From contig CANPMT010000037.1 of NCBI GenBank assembly GCA_947575235.1, forward strand, positions 1-33,620: a stretch of 33,620 nt of DNA, in the 5' to 3' direction. The notes under the pieces are model-generated. The model saw only the letters and a program-made list of their open reading frames with translations, was not told the origin of the DNA and did not search any database. This stretch comes from an uncultured Porphyromonadaceae bacterium. GTDB taxonomy: Bacteria; Bacteroidota; Bacteroidia; Bacteroidales; Muribaculaceae. Of the stretch, positions 1 to 7,663 are shown piece by piece. The position numbers and the translations under genes are program-made. How positions within the stretch are numbered: position 1 is the stretch's first letter; each line of letters opens with the position of its first letter.

Positions 1-23
1 GCCGGCATAAAAAGCCCTTATAA

Positions 24-55
24 TTTGTATTTATTATTCTTTTGGAGTAATTTTG
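24..55 (+). promoter_or_regulatory. Bacteroidota-type promoter for the nusB operon
   Basis: TTTG at 24-27 is followed after exactly 20 nt by TAATTTTG at 48-55, matching the Bacteroidota primary-sigma pattern (TTTG, about 20 nt, TAnnTTTG). Transcription would start near 62, giving a leader of about 45 nt before the nusB ATG at 107. It was recognised by pattern only. Confidence 0.75.
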
Positions 56-106
56 CAAGACGAAAAAGTAGAAAGAGAAAAGTAAACAGATTGACCATAA
101 AGAGTT

Positions 107-1507
107 ATGATAAATCGTGTGTTGATAAGAATAAAGGTTATACAACTTCTTTATTCATACTTATTGATTGAGAACCATTTTATGCTGGAGTCGCAGCCGT
201 CGGCCCCGACCAAGGAGAAGAGATTCGCCTACAGTCTCTACCTTGACCTGCTGATGCTGATGGTGCGTCTGGCAGACAATAACGAGAAGAGGGGAGGATA
301 TAAGCCTTTGGCCGACACACGCTTCATAAAGAAGATTCTCGCCGATGACAAGATCAAGTCGCTTGAGATGAAGTATCGTCACGACCTGTTCCCCTTCAAT
401 TCGCTCATAAGCCAGCTCGCCGATGAGATCCGTGAGAGCGCGTTGTATAAGAACTACGTGAAGAGCGGCAACACAGAGAATGGTGAGGATGACCAGATCT
501 GGGAGAAGATAATGAATATCATCATTCTTCCCAATCCTGCGCTTAACAGAGTGATATCCACCCGTGAAAATTACACCATACGTGGAGTGGAGCGTATGAA
601 GGGAATGTTCGAGGAGACATTCAAGAACTTCTATGCGTCACGCGACAACATCGACGATGCCCTGCGCACGCTTGCCATGAGCATGGAGAAGGCCCGCGAG
701 CTCTATTTCCGCCTTCTCACCCTTCCGGTGGAGATTGTGAAACTCAGAAATGAGCAGCTTGAGGAGAACCGTCACAAGTACGTGCCCACTGATGAGGATC
801 TTAACCCGAATCTGCGGTTTGTGGAGAATGGACTGGTGGCTGCCATTGCCTCGAATGAGGATGTGGTGGAGTATGTCGAGACAAAGAAGCTCTCATGGCT
901 TACTGAAGACCGTCAGATGGTGGAGGCATTGCTGAAAGCCATCATGGAGTCAGACCTCTATGCCGACTATATGGATTTCCCCGCTACCGACTTCCAGGCT
1001 GACGCCGAATTCTGGCGCCTCGTGTTCAAGCAGATTATCTTCCACAATGAGGAATTTCTCGAGACTCTGGAGAATCAGTCAGTGTTCTGGAACGACGACC
1101 TTGAGATTATCGGAACCTTCGTGCTCAAGACCTTCAAGCGTTTCGAGGAGGTAGGTGAGAATGAGAATCCTGTTCTGCCGATGTATAAGGATAATGAGGA
1201 TGCCTCATTCGGCCGCATACTCTTCGGCGATGTTGTGAGAAACAAGGATGTCTACCGCCGTTATATCGACTCATTTGTCGACAGCAAGGAGTGGGATACC
1301 GACCGCCTCGCCTTTATGGATGTCGTCATTACAATGACAGCTATCTCCGAGATACTTAATTTCCCGAAAATCCCGCTGCTGGTGAGCATCAACGAGTATA
1401 TCGAGCTTGCCAAGAGCTACAGCACTTCGAAGAGCGGCGCCTTTGTCAACGGTCTGCTCTCGTCGATAATCAACAAGCTCAGGGAGGAGGGGAAACTCAA
1501 CAAATAA
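107..1507 (+). CDS. nusB: Transcription antitermination factor NusB, long form with internal duplication
   Basis: NusB binds boxA RNA with NusE/S10 and promotes rRNA antitermination. The N terminus (MINRVLIRIKVIQLLYSYLL) and the C-terminal helical core at about 355-466, with FPKIPLLVSINEYIELAK and FVNG, are typical of Bacteroidota NusB. The protein is 466 residues, whereas Bacteroidota homologues are about 300 as I recall. The extra length looks like a duplication: residues about 35-175 and 193-345 align loosely. Both contain an ES-LY-Y element (110-117 and 281-288), a D-W-II stretch (129-140 and 299-311) and a T-FK-F element (171-175 and 342-346). The PT-EDLNPN motif is only in the second copy (227-235). 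The first gene of a plus-strand cluster, it has a good promoter 52 nt upstream of its ATG. yajC follows after 39 nt. Confidence 0.9.
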   Translation: MINRVLIRIKVIQLLYSYLLIENHFMLESQPSAPTKEKRFAYSLYLDLLMLMVRLADNNEKRGGYKPLADTRFIKKILADDKIKSLEMKYRHDLFPFNSLISQLADEIRESALYKNYVKSGNTENGEDDQIWEKIMNIIILPNPALNRVISTRENYTIRGVERMKGMFEETFKNFYASRDNIDDALRTLAMSMEKARELYFRLLTLPVEIVKLRNEQLEENRHKYVPTDEDLNPNLRFVENGLVAAIASNEDVVEYVETKKLSWLTEDRQMVEALLKAIMESDLYADYMDFPATDFQADAEFWRLVFKQIIFHNEEFLETLENQSVFWNDDLEIIGTFVLKTFKRFEEVGENENPVLPMYKDNEDASFGRILFGDVVRNKDVYRRYIDSFVDSKEWDTDRLAFMDVVITMTAISEILNFPKIPLLVSINEYIELAKSYSTSKSGAFVNGLLSSIINKLREEGKLNK

Positions 1508-1546
1508 TTGATACCAACAGAAAAAACAATAACACACTAAAATAAG

Positions 1547-1867
1547 ATGAATATGCTTAATTCAATCCTGCTTCAGGCAGCTGCCGATGGTGGCGGTATG
1601 GGAGGCATGCTTATGATCGTAGCCATGATCGTAATCTTCTATTTCTTCATGATCCGTCCGCAGAACAAGAAGCAGAAGGAGATAAAGAAGGCTCGCGAGG
1701 CCATGCAGAATGGCGACAAGGTTATCACAGCCGGTGGCATACATGGCAAAATCAAGGAGATTACCGACACTGTTGTGATTATGGAGGTGGCTCCGGGCGT
1801 GACAATAAAGGTGGATAAGACTTCGGTTTATCCTGCCGGCGACCCTGCGGCCAACAACAAAAAATAA
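1547..1867 (+). CDS. yajC: Preprotein translocase accessory subunit YajC
   Basis: This is a small single-span inner-membrane protein that associates with SecDF-SecYEG. Its 106 residues match the family. One hydrophobic helix lies at about residues 17-36 and ends in FFMIRPQNKKQKE, the YajC signature, followed by the small cytosolic domain with the GDKVITAGGIHGKI motif at about 57-70. It starts at ATG 1547, 39 nt after nusB, and is probably co-transcribed with it. A hairpin with a T-run follows the stop, so some transcripts probably end here before the YbbR-like gene. Confidence 0.95.
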   Translation: MNMLNSILLQAAADGGGMGGMLMIVAMIVIFYFFMIRPQNKKQKEIKKAREAMQNGDKVITAGGIHGKIKEITDTVVIMEVAPGVTIKVDKTSVYPAGDPAANNKK

Positions 1868-1887
1868 TCACAGGATAGAATAACATG

Positions 1888-1927
1888 ATAGCCGGCCGCC
1901 AGATGGGATGGTCCGGCTATTGTTTTT
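1888..1927 (+). terminator. Hairpin terminator after yajC
   Basis: An 8-bp perfect stem, ATAGCCGG (1888-1895) with CCGGCTAT (1913-1920), encloses a 17-nt loop and is followed by TGTTTTTAAT. It also argues against the upstream ATG at 1908 as the start of the next gene, because that codon lies in the loop. Given its modest stem and position inside a cluster, it probably attenuates rather than fully stops transcription. Confidence 0.6.
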
Positions 1928-1952
1928 AATAACACCCGCAAAATTATTCCAT

Positions 1953-2924
1953 ATGGGAAATAGATTCGGAACATGGATTGAAAGATGGCGTAAACTCAAG
2001 GCTACCTCGGGTTTTCATAACACTGTGCTGTTTCTTATTTTTGTGGGTGTGTCGACTCTCTTCTGGATTATCCTGGCTCTGAATGACAGTGCCCAGGATT
2101 CGTTCAACGTAAGAATCGCCATAACCAATGTCCCGGACTCCGTGACCTTCATCAGCGACCTTCCGGAGAAGATACATGTCAGCGTGCGCGACAAGGGCAC
2201 CACCCTCTGGCGCAACCACTACCGTCATCCCACCATGAATATCAATTTCAAGGATTACGCCCAGGATGGAGTGTTGCGTTTCTCTAAGACTGATATAGTG
2301 ACGGCATTGAAATCGACTTTCGGCACTACCTCCACAATCAACTCAATCAGTATGGATTCAATCCGTCTTGATTACACCAATAACAAGGGTAAGCGGGTGC
2401 CGATTGTGATTGAGGCCAACCTCATGGCCGCCTCAGGAAGCACCATCGAGGGACATCTCAAGGCGGTGCCCAGCAATGTGCTGGTATTCGGCGATCAGTC
2501 GGTGCTCGATACAATCAACCGTGTATATACCGACCTGATTACCTTGAAGGAACTTACCGAGACACGCACAGTAGAGGTGAGTCTGCGACGCATCAAGGAT
2601 GCGAAGATTATGCCGTCGAAAATCCAAGTTACTATACCGGTGGAGCCCTTAGTGAAGAAGGAAGCCCTTATTACAATAACGGCGGTGAATGTGCCGCATG
2701 GTGAGAGTCTGCTCCTTTTCCCCTCGAAAGTGCCCGTGGATTACTATGTGGCTATGAGCCGTCTTGGCGACAATGATGATCCGAGCATAGAGCTTCAGGT
2801 TGACTTCAACGATATCGCAGCCCATACCGACAAGCTTAATGTGAGAGTGGTGAGCTATCCTGAACGGTTGCAGAACCTCTCGCTCAAGAATGACAGTGTG
2901 GAATATACTATTGTCAAAAACTGA
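1953..2924 (+). CDS. YbbR-like domain membrane-anchored protein
   Basis: With the start at ATG 1953 the product is 323 residues: a short basic N terminus, one membrane helix at about 27-47 (LFLIFVGVSTLFWIILAL), and a long extracytoplasmic part made of YbbR-like beta repeats. In Firmicutes, YbbR/CdaR regulates the c-di-AMP cyclase CdaA. In Bacteroidota the gene commonly sits between yajC and coaE, as here, and no cyclase gene is present in this window, so the c-di-AMP role is not shown. The upstream ATG at 1908 lies in the loop of the preceding terminator and adds an unlikely leader. The stop overlaps the coaE start by one base (TGATG), suggesting translational coupling. Confidence 0.8.
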   Translation: MGNRFGTWIERWRKLKATSGFHNTVLFLIFVGVSTLFWIILALNDSAQDSFNVRIAITNVPDSVTFISDLPEKIHVSVRDKGTTLWRNHYRHPTMNINFKDYAQDGVLRFSKTDIVTALKSTFGTTSTINSISMDSIRLDYTNNKGKRVPIVIEANLMAASGSTIEGHLKAVPSNVLVFGDQSVLDTINRVYTDLITLKELTETRTVEVSLRRIKDAKIMPSKIQVTIPVEPLVKKEALITITAVNVPHGESLLLFPSKVPVDYYVAMSRLGDNDDPSIELQVDFNDIAAHTDKLNVRVVSYPERLQNLSLKNDSVEYTIVKN

Positions 2925-3583
2925 TGGGTATGACCGGAAAGTGCAGGATAATCGGTATAACAGGGGGTATTGGTTCAGGGAAGAGTGTGGTGTCGAGGAT
3001 TCTCCGGCTCAACGGATGCTTCGTGTATGACTGTGACCTTGAGGCCCGCGTCATCATGGAGCGGGAGGAGAGTGTGTCGTCGGCAATAAAATCTCTTCTC
3101 GGAGAGGAGGCATACCTTCCTGACGGCTGTGTCGACAGAGCTTTCGTGGCATCGGTGGTATTTGCTGACAGCGACAAGTTGAACGGCCTCAACTCAATCG
3201 TACATAAGGCAGTGCGCGACGACTTCCTTCAGAGAGTGAAATGGCTCTCGTGTCAAGAGATACCGGCCCCTCTCAGGAGAGATGTGATATTCTGTGAGTC
3301 GGCCATACTATCCACGGCGCATATGGATGCGATATGCGATGAGATATGGCTCGTAACTGCGCCGGAGACTCTGCGGATTGAGAGGGTAATCAGGCGCAAT
3401 GGGCTTACAGAAAGGGAGATTATGGGAAGAATGGAGGCTCAGAAACGGGAGTTTGACAGTCTGCCGAGTGAGAAAGTGACACTCATAGATAACGACAGAT
3501 CGACACCCATACTGAGAAAGATATTGAGATTAATAGATAACAACAGAAATATAATTGAACAAACATGCTTAGAGAAATATTAG
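2924..3583 (+). CDS. coaE: Dephospho-CoA kinase
   Basis: This enzyme phosphorylates the 3'-hydroxyl of dephospho-CoA, the last step of coenzyme A synthesis, in the cytosol. The 219 residues match the family. The P-loop GGIGSGKS is at residues 14-21, the substrate-side motif YDCDLEAR at 35-42, and the C-terminal part carries the lid region (TLRIERVIRRNGLTEREIMGR, about 150-170). Its ATG overlaps the stop of the YbbR-like gene by one base, and its last 19 bases overlap the next gene. The stop-start arrangement supports the chosen start. Confidence 0.95.
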   Translation: MGMTGKCRIIGITGGIGSGKSVVSRILRLNGCFVYDCDLEARVIMEREESVSSAIKSLLGEEAYLPDGCVDRAFVASVVFADSDKLNGLNSIVHKAVRDDFLQRVKWLSCQEIPAPLRRDVIFCESAILSTAHMDAICDEIWLVTAPETLRIERVIRRNGLTEREIMGRMEAQKREFDSLPSEKVTLIDNDRSTPILRKILRLIDNNRNIIEQTCLEKY

Positions 3584-4002
3584 CTATCACCGGAAAGCCC
3601 GGTCTGTTCAAGATTGTTTCTCACAACAACAAGATGTTGCTTGTGGAGGAACTGAAAACAAAGAAACGTTTCCCGGCTCACGCACGCGACAAGGTTGTGT
3701 CGCTGGGCGACATCGCCATGTATACCGACTCAGGCGACAAACCCCTTGGTGAGATTCTTGACCTGGTGTACGCACACAACAACGGCAAGACAATCGATGT
3801 GAAGGCTCTTGTGGCAAATGACGGTCTCCGCGACGAATTCGAGGCTGTGATTCCCGACTTCGATAAGGAGCGCGTCTATAACAATGATATCCGCAAACTC
3901 TTCATGTGGTATAACATTCTCGTAGAGGAGGGTTACACCAAATTCACTGAAGAGGAGGTTGCCGAGGAGGCTGGTGCCGATGACTCGGCCAAGGCTGAGT
4001 AA
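3565..4002 (+). CDS. DUF5606-like conserved protein of unknown function
   Basis: A 145-residue soluble protein with no signal peptide or membrane helix. The N-terminal 60 residues (MLREILAITGKPGLFKIVSH onward) look like a small beta-rich domain, and the C terminus is acidic and Ala/Glu-rich. I recognise it as the Bacteroidota family annotated DUF5606, from memory and not a search. It starts inside coaE with a 19-nt overlap in another frame. It is the last gene before a strong terminator and so probably shares the coaE transcript. Its function is unknown; constant linkage to coaE would hint at CoA or translation-related housekeeping, but nothing in the sequence shows this. Confidence 0.8.
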   Translation: MLREILAITGKPGLFKIVSHNNKMLLVEELKTKKRFPAHARDKVVSLGDIAMYTDSGDKPLGEILDLVYAHNNGKTIDVKALVANDGLRDEFEAVIPDFDKERVYNNDIRKLFMWYNILVEEGYTKFTEEEVAEEAGADDSAKAE

Positions 4003-4028
4003 GCATACAGCAGGCAACGATAAATGAG

Positions 4029-4080
4029 AGGTCCCTTCCAAAGCCGTGTGATAGGATGGCTTTGGAAGGGACCTATTTTT
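4029..4080 (+). terminator. Strong intrinsic terminator ending the nusB-DUF5606 cluster
   Basis: A 17-bp perfect stem (4029-4045 with 4058-4074) has a 12-nt loop and is followed on the plus strand by ATTTTTT. It lies between two convergent genes. On the minus strand the downstream tract is only weakly T-rich, so it probably works mainly for the plus-strand cluster. Confidence 0.9.
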
Positions 4081-4093
4081 TAATAATTCAGTT

Positions 4094-4318
4094 TCAATTG
4101 AAAACGCCCGTTACCAGAATAATCAGGCTCCCTAAAGTGAGCAGGATGGATGAATCCACGTAACCTATGCGTTTCCTTTCACGCATCACCGAGATGGCGC
4201 ATGAGCGTTGCAACACAGTCTGTGGCGACATGGCCCTTACCTGTGAGTGGGTGCTCAGTCTCAGATAAATCAACAATACCATCCCCATGACAAAAAGAGT
4301 AATTCCTAATGCAAACAT
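4094..4318 (-). CDS. Small two-helix membrane protein, unknown function
   Basis: A 74-residue reading frame starting at ATG 4318. It has one hydrophobic helix at about residues 2-20 (MFALGITLFVMGMVLLIYL), a basic middle with RERKR at about 46-50, and a second helix at about 57-72. The hydrophobic-basic-hydrophobic layout suggests a real inner-membrane hairpin protein with a cytosolic loop. It lies downstream of nrdDG on the same strand with a 132-nt gap that contains a hairpin, so it may have its own transcript. No family was recognised. Confidence 0.5.
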   Translation of the reverse strand: MFALGITLFVMGMVLLIYLRLSTHSQVRAMSPQTVLQRSCAISVMRERKRIGYVDSSILLTLGSLIILVTGVFN

Positions 4319-4372
4319 AATTCAATTCCTCAAACTTTTAAAGTTACACATAACAATAGTTTTGATTTAGCG

Positions 4373-4403
4373 AACGTATCATTCCAATGTGTGGAAGTAC
4401 GTT
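4373..4403. repeat. Interrupted inverted repeat between nrdG and the small membrane gene
   Basis: AACGTA (4373-4378) pairs with TACGTT (4398-4403), and TTCC (4382-4385) pairs with GGAA (4393-4396), with an asymmetric 3-versus-1-nt bulge and a 7-nt loop. It could be a hairpin at the nrdG 3' end or an operator for the 74-residue gene. No clear T-run follows it. Confidence 0.35.
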
Positions 4404-4450
4404 ATGTCTAAAAAACCATTATGAACTTGAAAAGGTTTGGAACGAATGTG

Positions 4451-4906
4451 TTAAAAATTCTTCTTGATGATACGCTGGTTTGAGGATCCGCGGAAGAGCA
4501 GGTCGGGGTCGCGGAGAGCCGCTATGAATGGCCCCTCCACAATGGCGTCGGCCTCACTGACAGCTTCCGAGAGTGTGGCGTCGGCTTCAATCTCCTCGAT
4601 GGTAAAGCCGGTATATACCCATACATTGCGGCCGTCATTCTTCAGCGCGTGTATGAGGATGCGTGTTGATTCCGGATTGAAGAGGGGGTCGCCTCCTGAG
4701 AGTGTGACATCGAAATCCTCCTCCCTTACAATCTCCATAATCTCTTCGAGGGTCATAGGGGAGCCCCCTTCCGGATTCCATGACTGCGGATTGTGGCAGC
4801 CCGGGCAGGCATGCGAGCAGCCCGCCAGATAAATAGAAGTGCGGAACCCCGGTCCGTCGACCGTGGTTCCGCGCATTATTCCAAGTACTTGATATGTGTT
4901 ATCCAT
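4451..4906 (-). CDS. nrdG: Anaerobic ribonucleotide reductase activating protein (radical SAM)
   Basis: NrdG uses a 4Fe-4S cluster and S-adenosylmethionine to put the glycyl radical on NrdD under anaerobic conditions. With ATG 4906 the product is 151 residues. The cluster motif CxxxCxxC is at Cys30, Cys34 and Cys37, next to TTVDGPGFRTS. LSGGDPL at about 71-77 is the usual SAM-binding motif. A longer reading would need a TTG start at 4942; the ATG is preceded by an A-rich stretch typical of these genomes and gives the usual N terminus, so I prefer it. It follows nrdD by 41 nt on the same strand and probably shares its promoter at 7210-7240. Confidence 0.93.
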   Translation of the reverse strand: MDNTYQVLGIMRGTTVDGPGFRTSIYLAGCSHACPGCHNPQSWNPEGGSPMTLEEIMEIVREEDFDVTLSGGDPLFNPESTRILIHALKNDGRNVWVYTGFTIEEIEADATLSEAVSEADAIVEGPFIAALRDPDLLFRGSSNQRIIKKNF

Positions 4907-4929
4907 TACTTTTCTTGAGGGGTAATGAG

Positions 4930-4943
4930 CTTGCCGAGGCAAG
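4930..4943 (-). other. Compact hairpin in the nrdD-nrdG spacer
   Basis: CTTGCC and GGCAAG form a perfect inverted repeat two bases apart, in practice a 5-bp stem with a CTCG tetraloop. It occupies most of the 41-nt spacer between the nrdD stop and the preferred nrdG ATG. It could stabilise the nrdD end of the message or modulate nrdG translation. No T-run follows, so it is not a terminator. Confidence 0.5.
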
Positions 4944-4947
4944 ATTC

Positions 4948-7152
4948 TTATTCATGCACCACGCGGTCATGGAGTTCGGCGAGTTTGCCGGAGTTCCAGC
5001 GGTCGGTAGTTCCGACGAGATAACCGGTGATACGCTGGATTGTCTCAAACTTCACGCCACACTTCGGACAGCAGGTCTGCTCCTTGTCGGCGTTCTCATA
5101 TCCACATTTGGGACAGTGGTTGCGGTTGTGGTTCACTGAGCCGTAGCCGATATTGTATTTATCCATCATATCCACAATCTGCATGATGGCCTCCTCATTG
5201 TGGGTGGCGTCGCCGTCAATCTCCACATAGAATATGTGGCCACCACGTGTAAGGTCGTGATACGGAGCCTCCACTTTCGCCTTGTGACGCGGTGAGCAAT
5301 GATAGTATACCGGCACATGGTTTGAGTTGGTGTAATAGTTCTTGTCGGTTACTCCCGGAATCTCGCCGAAAGCCTTGCGGTCGACTTTTGTGAATTTACC
5401 CGAGAGACCCTCGGCGGGAGTGGCCAATACGGAATAGTTATGGCGGTAATGCTCGCAATATTCCTGCACGCGGTCGCGCATATGCTCCACAATCCTGAGA
5501 CCGAGTTCCTGAGCCTCCTCCGACTCACCGTGATGTTTCCCTACAAGAGCGATGAGTGTTTCAGCCAGACCGATGAAGCCGATGCCCAAGGTGCCCTGAT
5601 TGATTACCTTCTCGATAGTCTCGTTGGGGTCGAGTTCAGAGGCATGATTCCAGAGTACACTCATAACGAGAGGGAACTGCTTTGCAAGGGCACTCTTCTG
5701 GAACTGGAAGCGCTCGTCGAGCTGACGGGCCGTGATGTCGAGCACCTTGTCGAGTTTGGCGAAGAAACGGTTGATCCTCTCCTCACGGTCGGCTATGTTC
5801 ATCACTTCGATTGCGAGACGCACGATATTGATGGTGGTGAAAGAGATATTGCCACGGCCGACAGAGGTCTTCTCACCGTAACGGTTCTCGAAAACCCTTG
5901 TGCGGCAACCCATTGTGGCCACCTCATAGAGATAACGCTGGGGATCATCCTCGCGCCAGTTCTCATGACGGTTGAAGGTGGCGTCAAGGTTGAGGAAGTT
6001 AGGGAAGAAACGGCGTGCCGTCACCTTGCATGCCAGCTTATACAGGTCATAGTTGGGGTCTTCGGGGAGATAGCTCACGCCACGTTTCTTTTTCCATATC
6101 TGAATGGGGAAGATGGCGGTGGCGCCATTGCCCACACCCTCATAGGTGGAGTTGAGCATCTCACGGATTACACAACGTCCCTCGGCAGATGTGTCGGTGC
6201 CATAGTTTACGGATGAGAAGACAACCTGGTTGCCGCCGCGCGAGTGGATGGTGTTCATATTGTGGATAAACGCCTCCATCGACTGGTGAACGCGGCCCAC
6301 TGTCTTATTGATGGCATGCTGGAGCAGACGCTCGTCACCCTCCAGACCTTCAAGGGGACGGCGCAGGTAATCCTTGAATTTCGCGTCATAGAGATGGCTG
6401 AGGTCCTGACCGGTGAGTTGCTCAAGATTCTTCACCTCCTCTATGAAACTTGCGCGCACATAAGGAGCGAGGTAAAAATCGAGGGCCGGGATGGCCTGAC
6501 CACCGTGCATCTCATTCTGGGCAGTCTCGAGCGAGATACAGGCAATCACACTTGCAGTCTCGATACGTTTTGCGGGGCGCGACTCTCCATGGCCGGCCAC
6601 GAAACCATTCTTCAGGATGCGGTCGAGAGGATGCTGCACGCAAGTGAGGCTCTTTGTAGGGTAATAATCCTTGTCGTGGATATGGATATAATTATTGCGC
6701 ACCGCATTCTTCACCTCAGGCGAGAGGAGATAATCATCAACAAACGGTTTGGTGGTCTCAGAGGCGAACTTCATCATCATGCCTGCGGGAGAGTCAGTGT
6801 TCATATTGGCATTCTCACGGGTGATGTCGTTGCTCTTGGCTTCGATGATTTCAAGAAACATATCGCGGGTCTTTGCCTGACGGGCAATAGAGCGCTGGTC
6901 GCGGTATGCAATGTAGCGTTTGGCCACATCCTTACGGGCCGAGTTCATCAGCTCGATCTCCACGCGGTCCTGAATCTCCTCGACAGTCATCTTCTCGGAG
7001 CCGTTCATTCCGATACGGTCGGAGATTTTCTGAATCAGCGCCTCATCCTCGCCGAGGTCGGTGCAAAGCATAGCCTTGCGGATGGCGGCCTTGATTTTCT
7101 CTTCGTTGTATCCAACAACGCGTCCATCGCGTTTCTCTACTATCTGTATCAT
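4948..7152 (-). CDS. nrdD: Anaerobic (class III) ribonucleoside-triphosphate reductase
   Basis: NrdD reduces ribonucleoside triphosphates to deoxynucleotides without oxygen, using a glycyl radical and formate. From ATG 7152 the protein has 734 residues. It carries an N-terminal ATP-cone (about 3-95, beginning QIVEKRDGRVVGYNEEKI), catalytic-type cysteines Cys171 (SLTCVQHP) and Cys416 (MGCRTRVF), a C-terminal zinc site (Cys680, Cys683, Cys695, Cys698), and the glycyl-radical loop RITGYL with Gly710. Open frame continues upstream to 7236, but a good minus-strand promoter at 7210-7240 makes that start impossible on its transcript. nrdG follows. The intact cone implies dATP/ATP regulation of overall activity. 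Confidence 0.96.
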   Translation of the reverse strand: MIQIVEKRDGRVVGYNEEKIKAAIRKAMLCTDLGEDEALIQKISDRIGMNGSEKMTVEEIQDRVEIELMNSARKDVAKRYIAYRDQRSIARQAKTRDMFLEIIEAKSNDITRENANMNTDSPAGMMMKFASETTKPFVDDYLLSPEVKNAVRNNYIHIHDKDYYPTKSLTCVQHPLDRILKNGFVAGHGESRPAKRIETASVIACISLETAQNEMHGGQAIPALDFYLAPYVRASFIEEVKNLEQLTGQDLSHLYDAKFKDYLRRPLEGLEGDERLLQHAINKTVGRVHQSMEAFIHNMNTIHSRGGNQVVFSSVNYGTDTSAEGRCVIREMLNSTYEGVGNGATAIFPIQIWKKKRGVSYLPEDPNYDLYKLACKVTARRFFPNFLNLDATFNRHENWREDDPQRYLYEVATMGCRTRVFENRYGEKTSVGRGNISFTTINIVRLAIEVMNIADREERINRFFAKLDKVLDITARQLDERFQFQKSALAKQFPLVMSVLWNHASELDPNETIEKVINQGTLGIGFIGLAETLIALVGKHHGESEEAQELGLRIVEHMRDRVQEYCEHYRHNYSVLATPAEGLSGKFTKVDRKAFGEIPGVTDKNYYTNSNHVPVYYHCSPRHKAKVEAPYHDLTRGGHIFYVEIDGDATHNEEAIMQIVDMMDKYNIGYGSVNHNRNHCPKCGYENADKEQTCCPKCGVKFETIQRITGYLVGTTDRWNSGKLAELHDRVVHE

Positions 7153-7209
7153 CGGGTATATATGTTTTGAGGGGTTTGTCGGGTTTCGGGTGGTTCGTAA
7201 AACCGGGTG

Positions 7210-7240
7210 CAAAGGTAGAGCAAAAGAATCAAACATACAA
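7210..7240 (-). promoter_or_regulatory. Bacteroidota-type promoter for nrdD-nrdG
   Basis: On the minus strand TTG (7240-7238) is followed after 20 nt by TACCTTTG (7217-7210), a full match to TAnnTTTG. Transcription would start near 7203, leaving about 50 nt of leader before ATG 7152. I see no NrdR-box pair here. Confidence 0.7.
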
Positions 7241-7260
7241 GAGAAACAGCATTAAAAATT

Positions 7261-7278
7261 ATTGTTTTGGGAAACAAT
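7261..7278. repeat. Perfect inverted repeat ATTGTTT-N4-AAACAAT
   Basis: Two 7-bp arms (7261-7267 and 7272-7278) separated by TGGG form a perfect dyad about 20 bp upstream of the nrdD -33 element. Its position suits an operator for nrdD, but I do not recognise the regulator, and AT-rich DNA gives such dyads by chance fairly often. Confidence 0.35.
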
Positions 7279-7601
7279 TTTAGTTGATAAAATTTTTAAT
7301 ACACATATAATCAATACTATAACATTTCAAAGTGGGAAACTTTTAAAATAATTAACATCGTTAGGTTTGTTTCTTTGAGAATTTATAGGTAGTGAATAAT
7401 TATTGATACCTAATTTGAAAGGGAGTGAAAAAATAAAGAATTATAACGGGAGTATAATGCTTGTCAAGAGCTGATATATTATTAACAAAGGTGGATAAAA
7501 GAGGAAATAATTTTAAAAATAATTACAATACGATAAAATTTTTTAGATGTTTGACGTTATTGATATATATAGGTAAAAAATCTTGGGAAAACCGTAAGAT
7601 A

Positions 7602-7663
7602 TAATTCTGTGTTATGGAAGGTGTGTGAGCACCTGGAAAAATCCGATACGGACGTAAATCCAG
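7602..7663 (+). promoter_or_regulatory. Putative maeB promoter and structured 5' leader
   Basis: TAATTCTG at 7602-7609 differs from TAnnTTTG by one base, but the nearest TTG is only 16 nt upstream, so the promoter call is weak. Transcription from it would begin near 7616. The leader then holds an AGGTG/CACCT hairpin (7619-7623 with 7630-7634). It also holds a competing structure, CTGGA (7633-7637) with TCCAG (7659-7663), enclosing a TCCG-ATA-CGGA hairpin (7642-7652). The two stems share bases 7633-7634 and cannot form fully together. No known riboswitch class was recognised. Confidence 0.35.

Noticed and set aside
1908..1952. Upstream ATG for the YbbR-like gene
   Set aside because: It lies in the loop of the yajC terminator and adds 15 residues with no family support; ATG 1953 fits better.
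1953..2924. c-di-AMP signalling unit with CdaA
   Set aside because: A YbbR-like gene is present but no diadenylate cyclase gene is in the window, so the link cannot be claimed.
5440..7170. Two long plus-strand open frames (258 and 308 codons) opposite nrdD
   Set aside because: They lie fully antisense to a well-supported nrdD, show no family resemblance and have His/Leu/Val-rich shadow composition.
7153..7236. N-terminal extension of NrdD
   Set aside because: The promoter at 7210-7240 overlaps it, and the ATP-cone begins right after ATG 7152.
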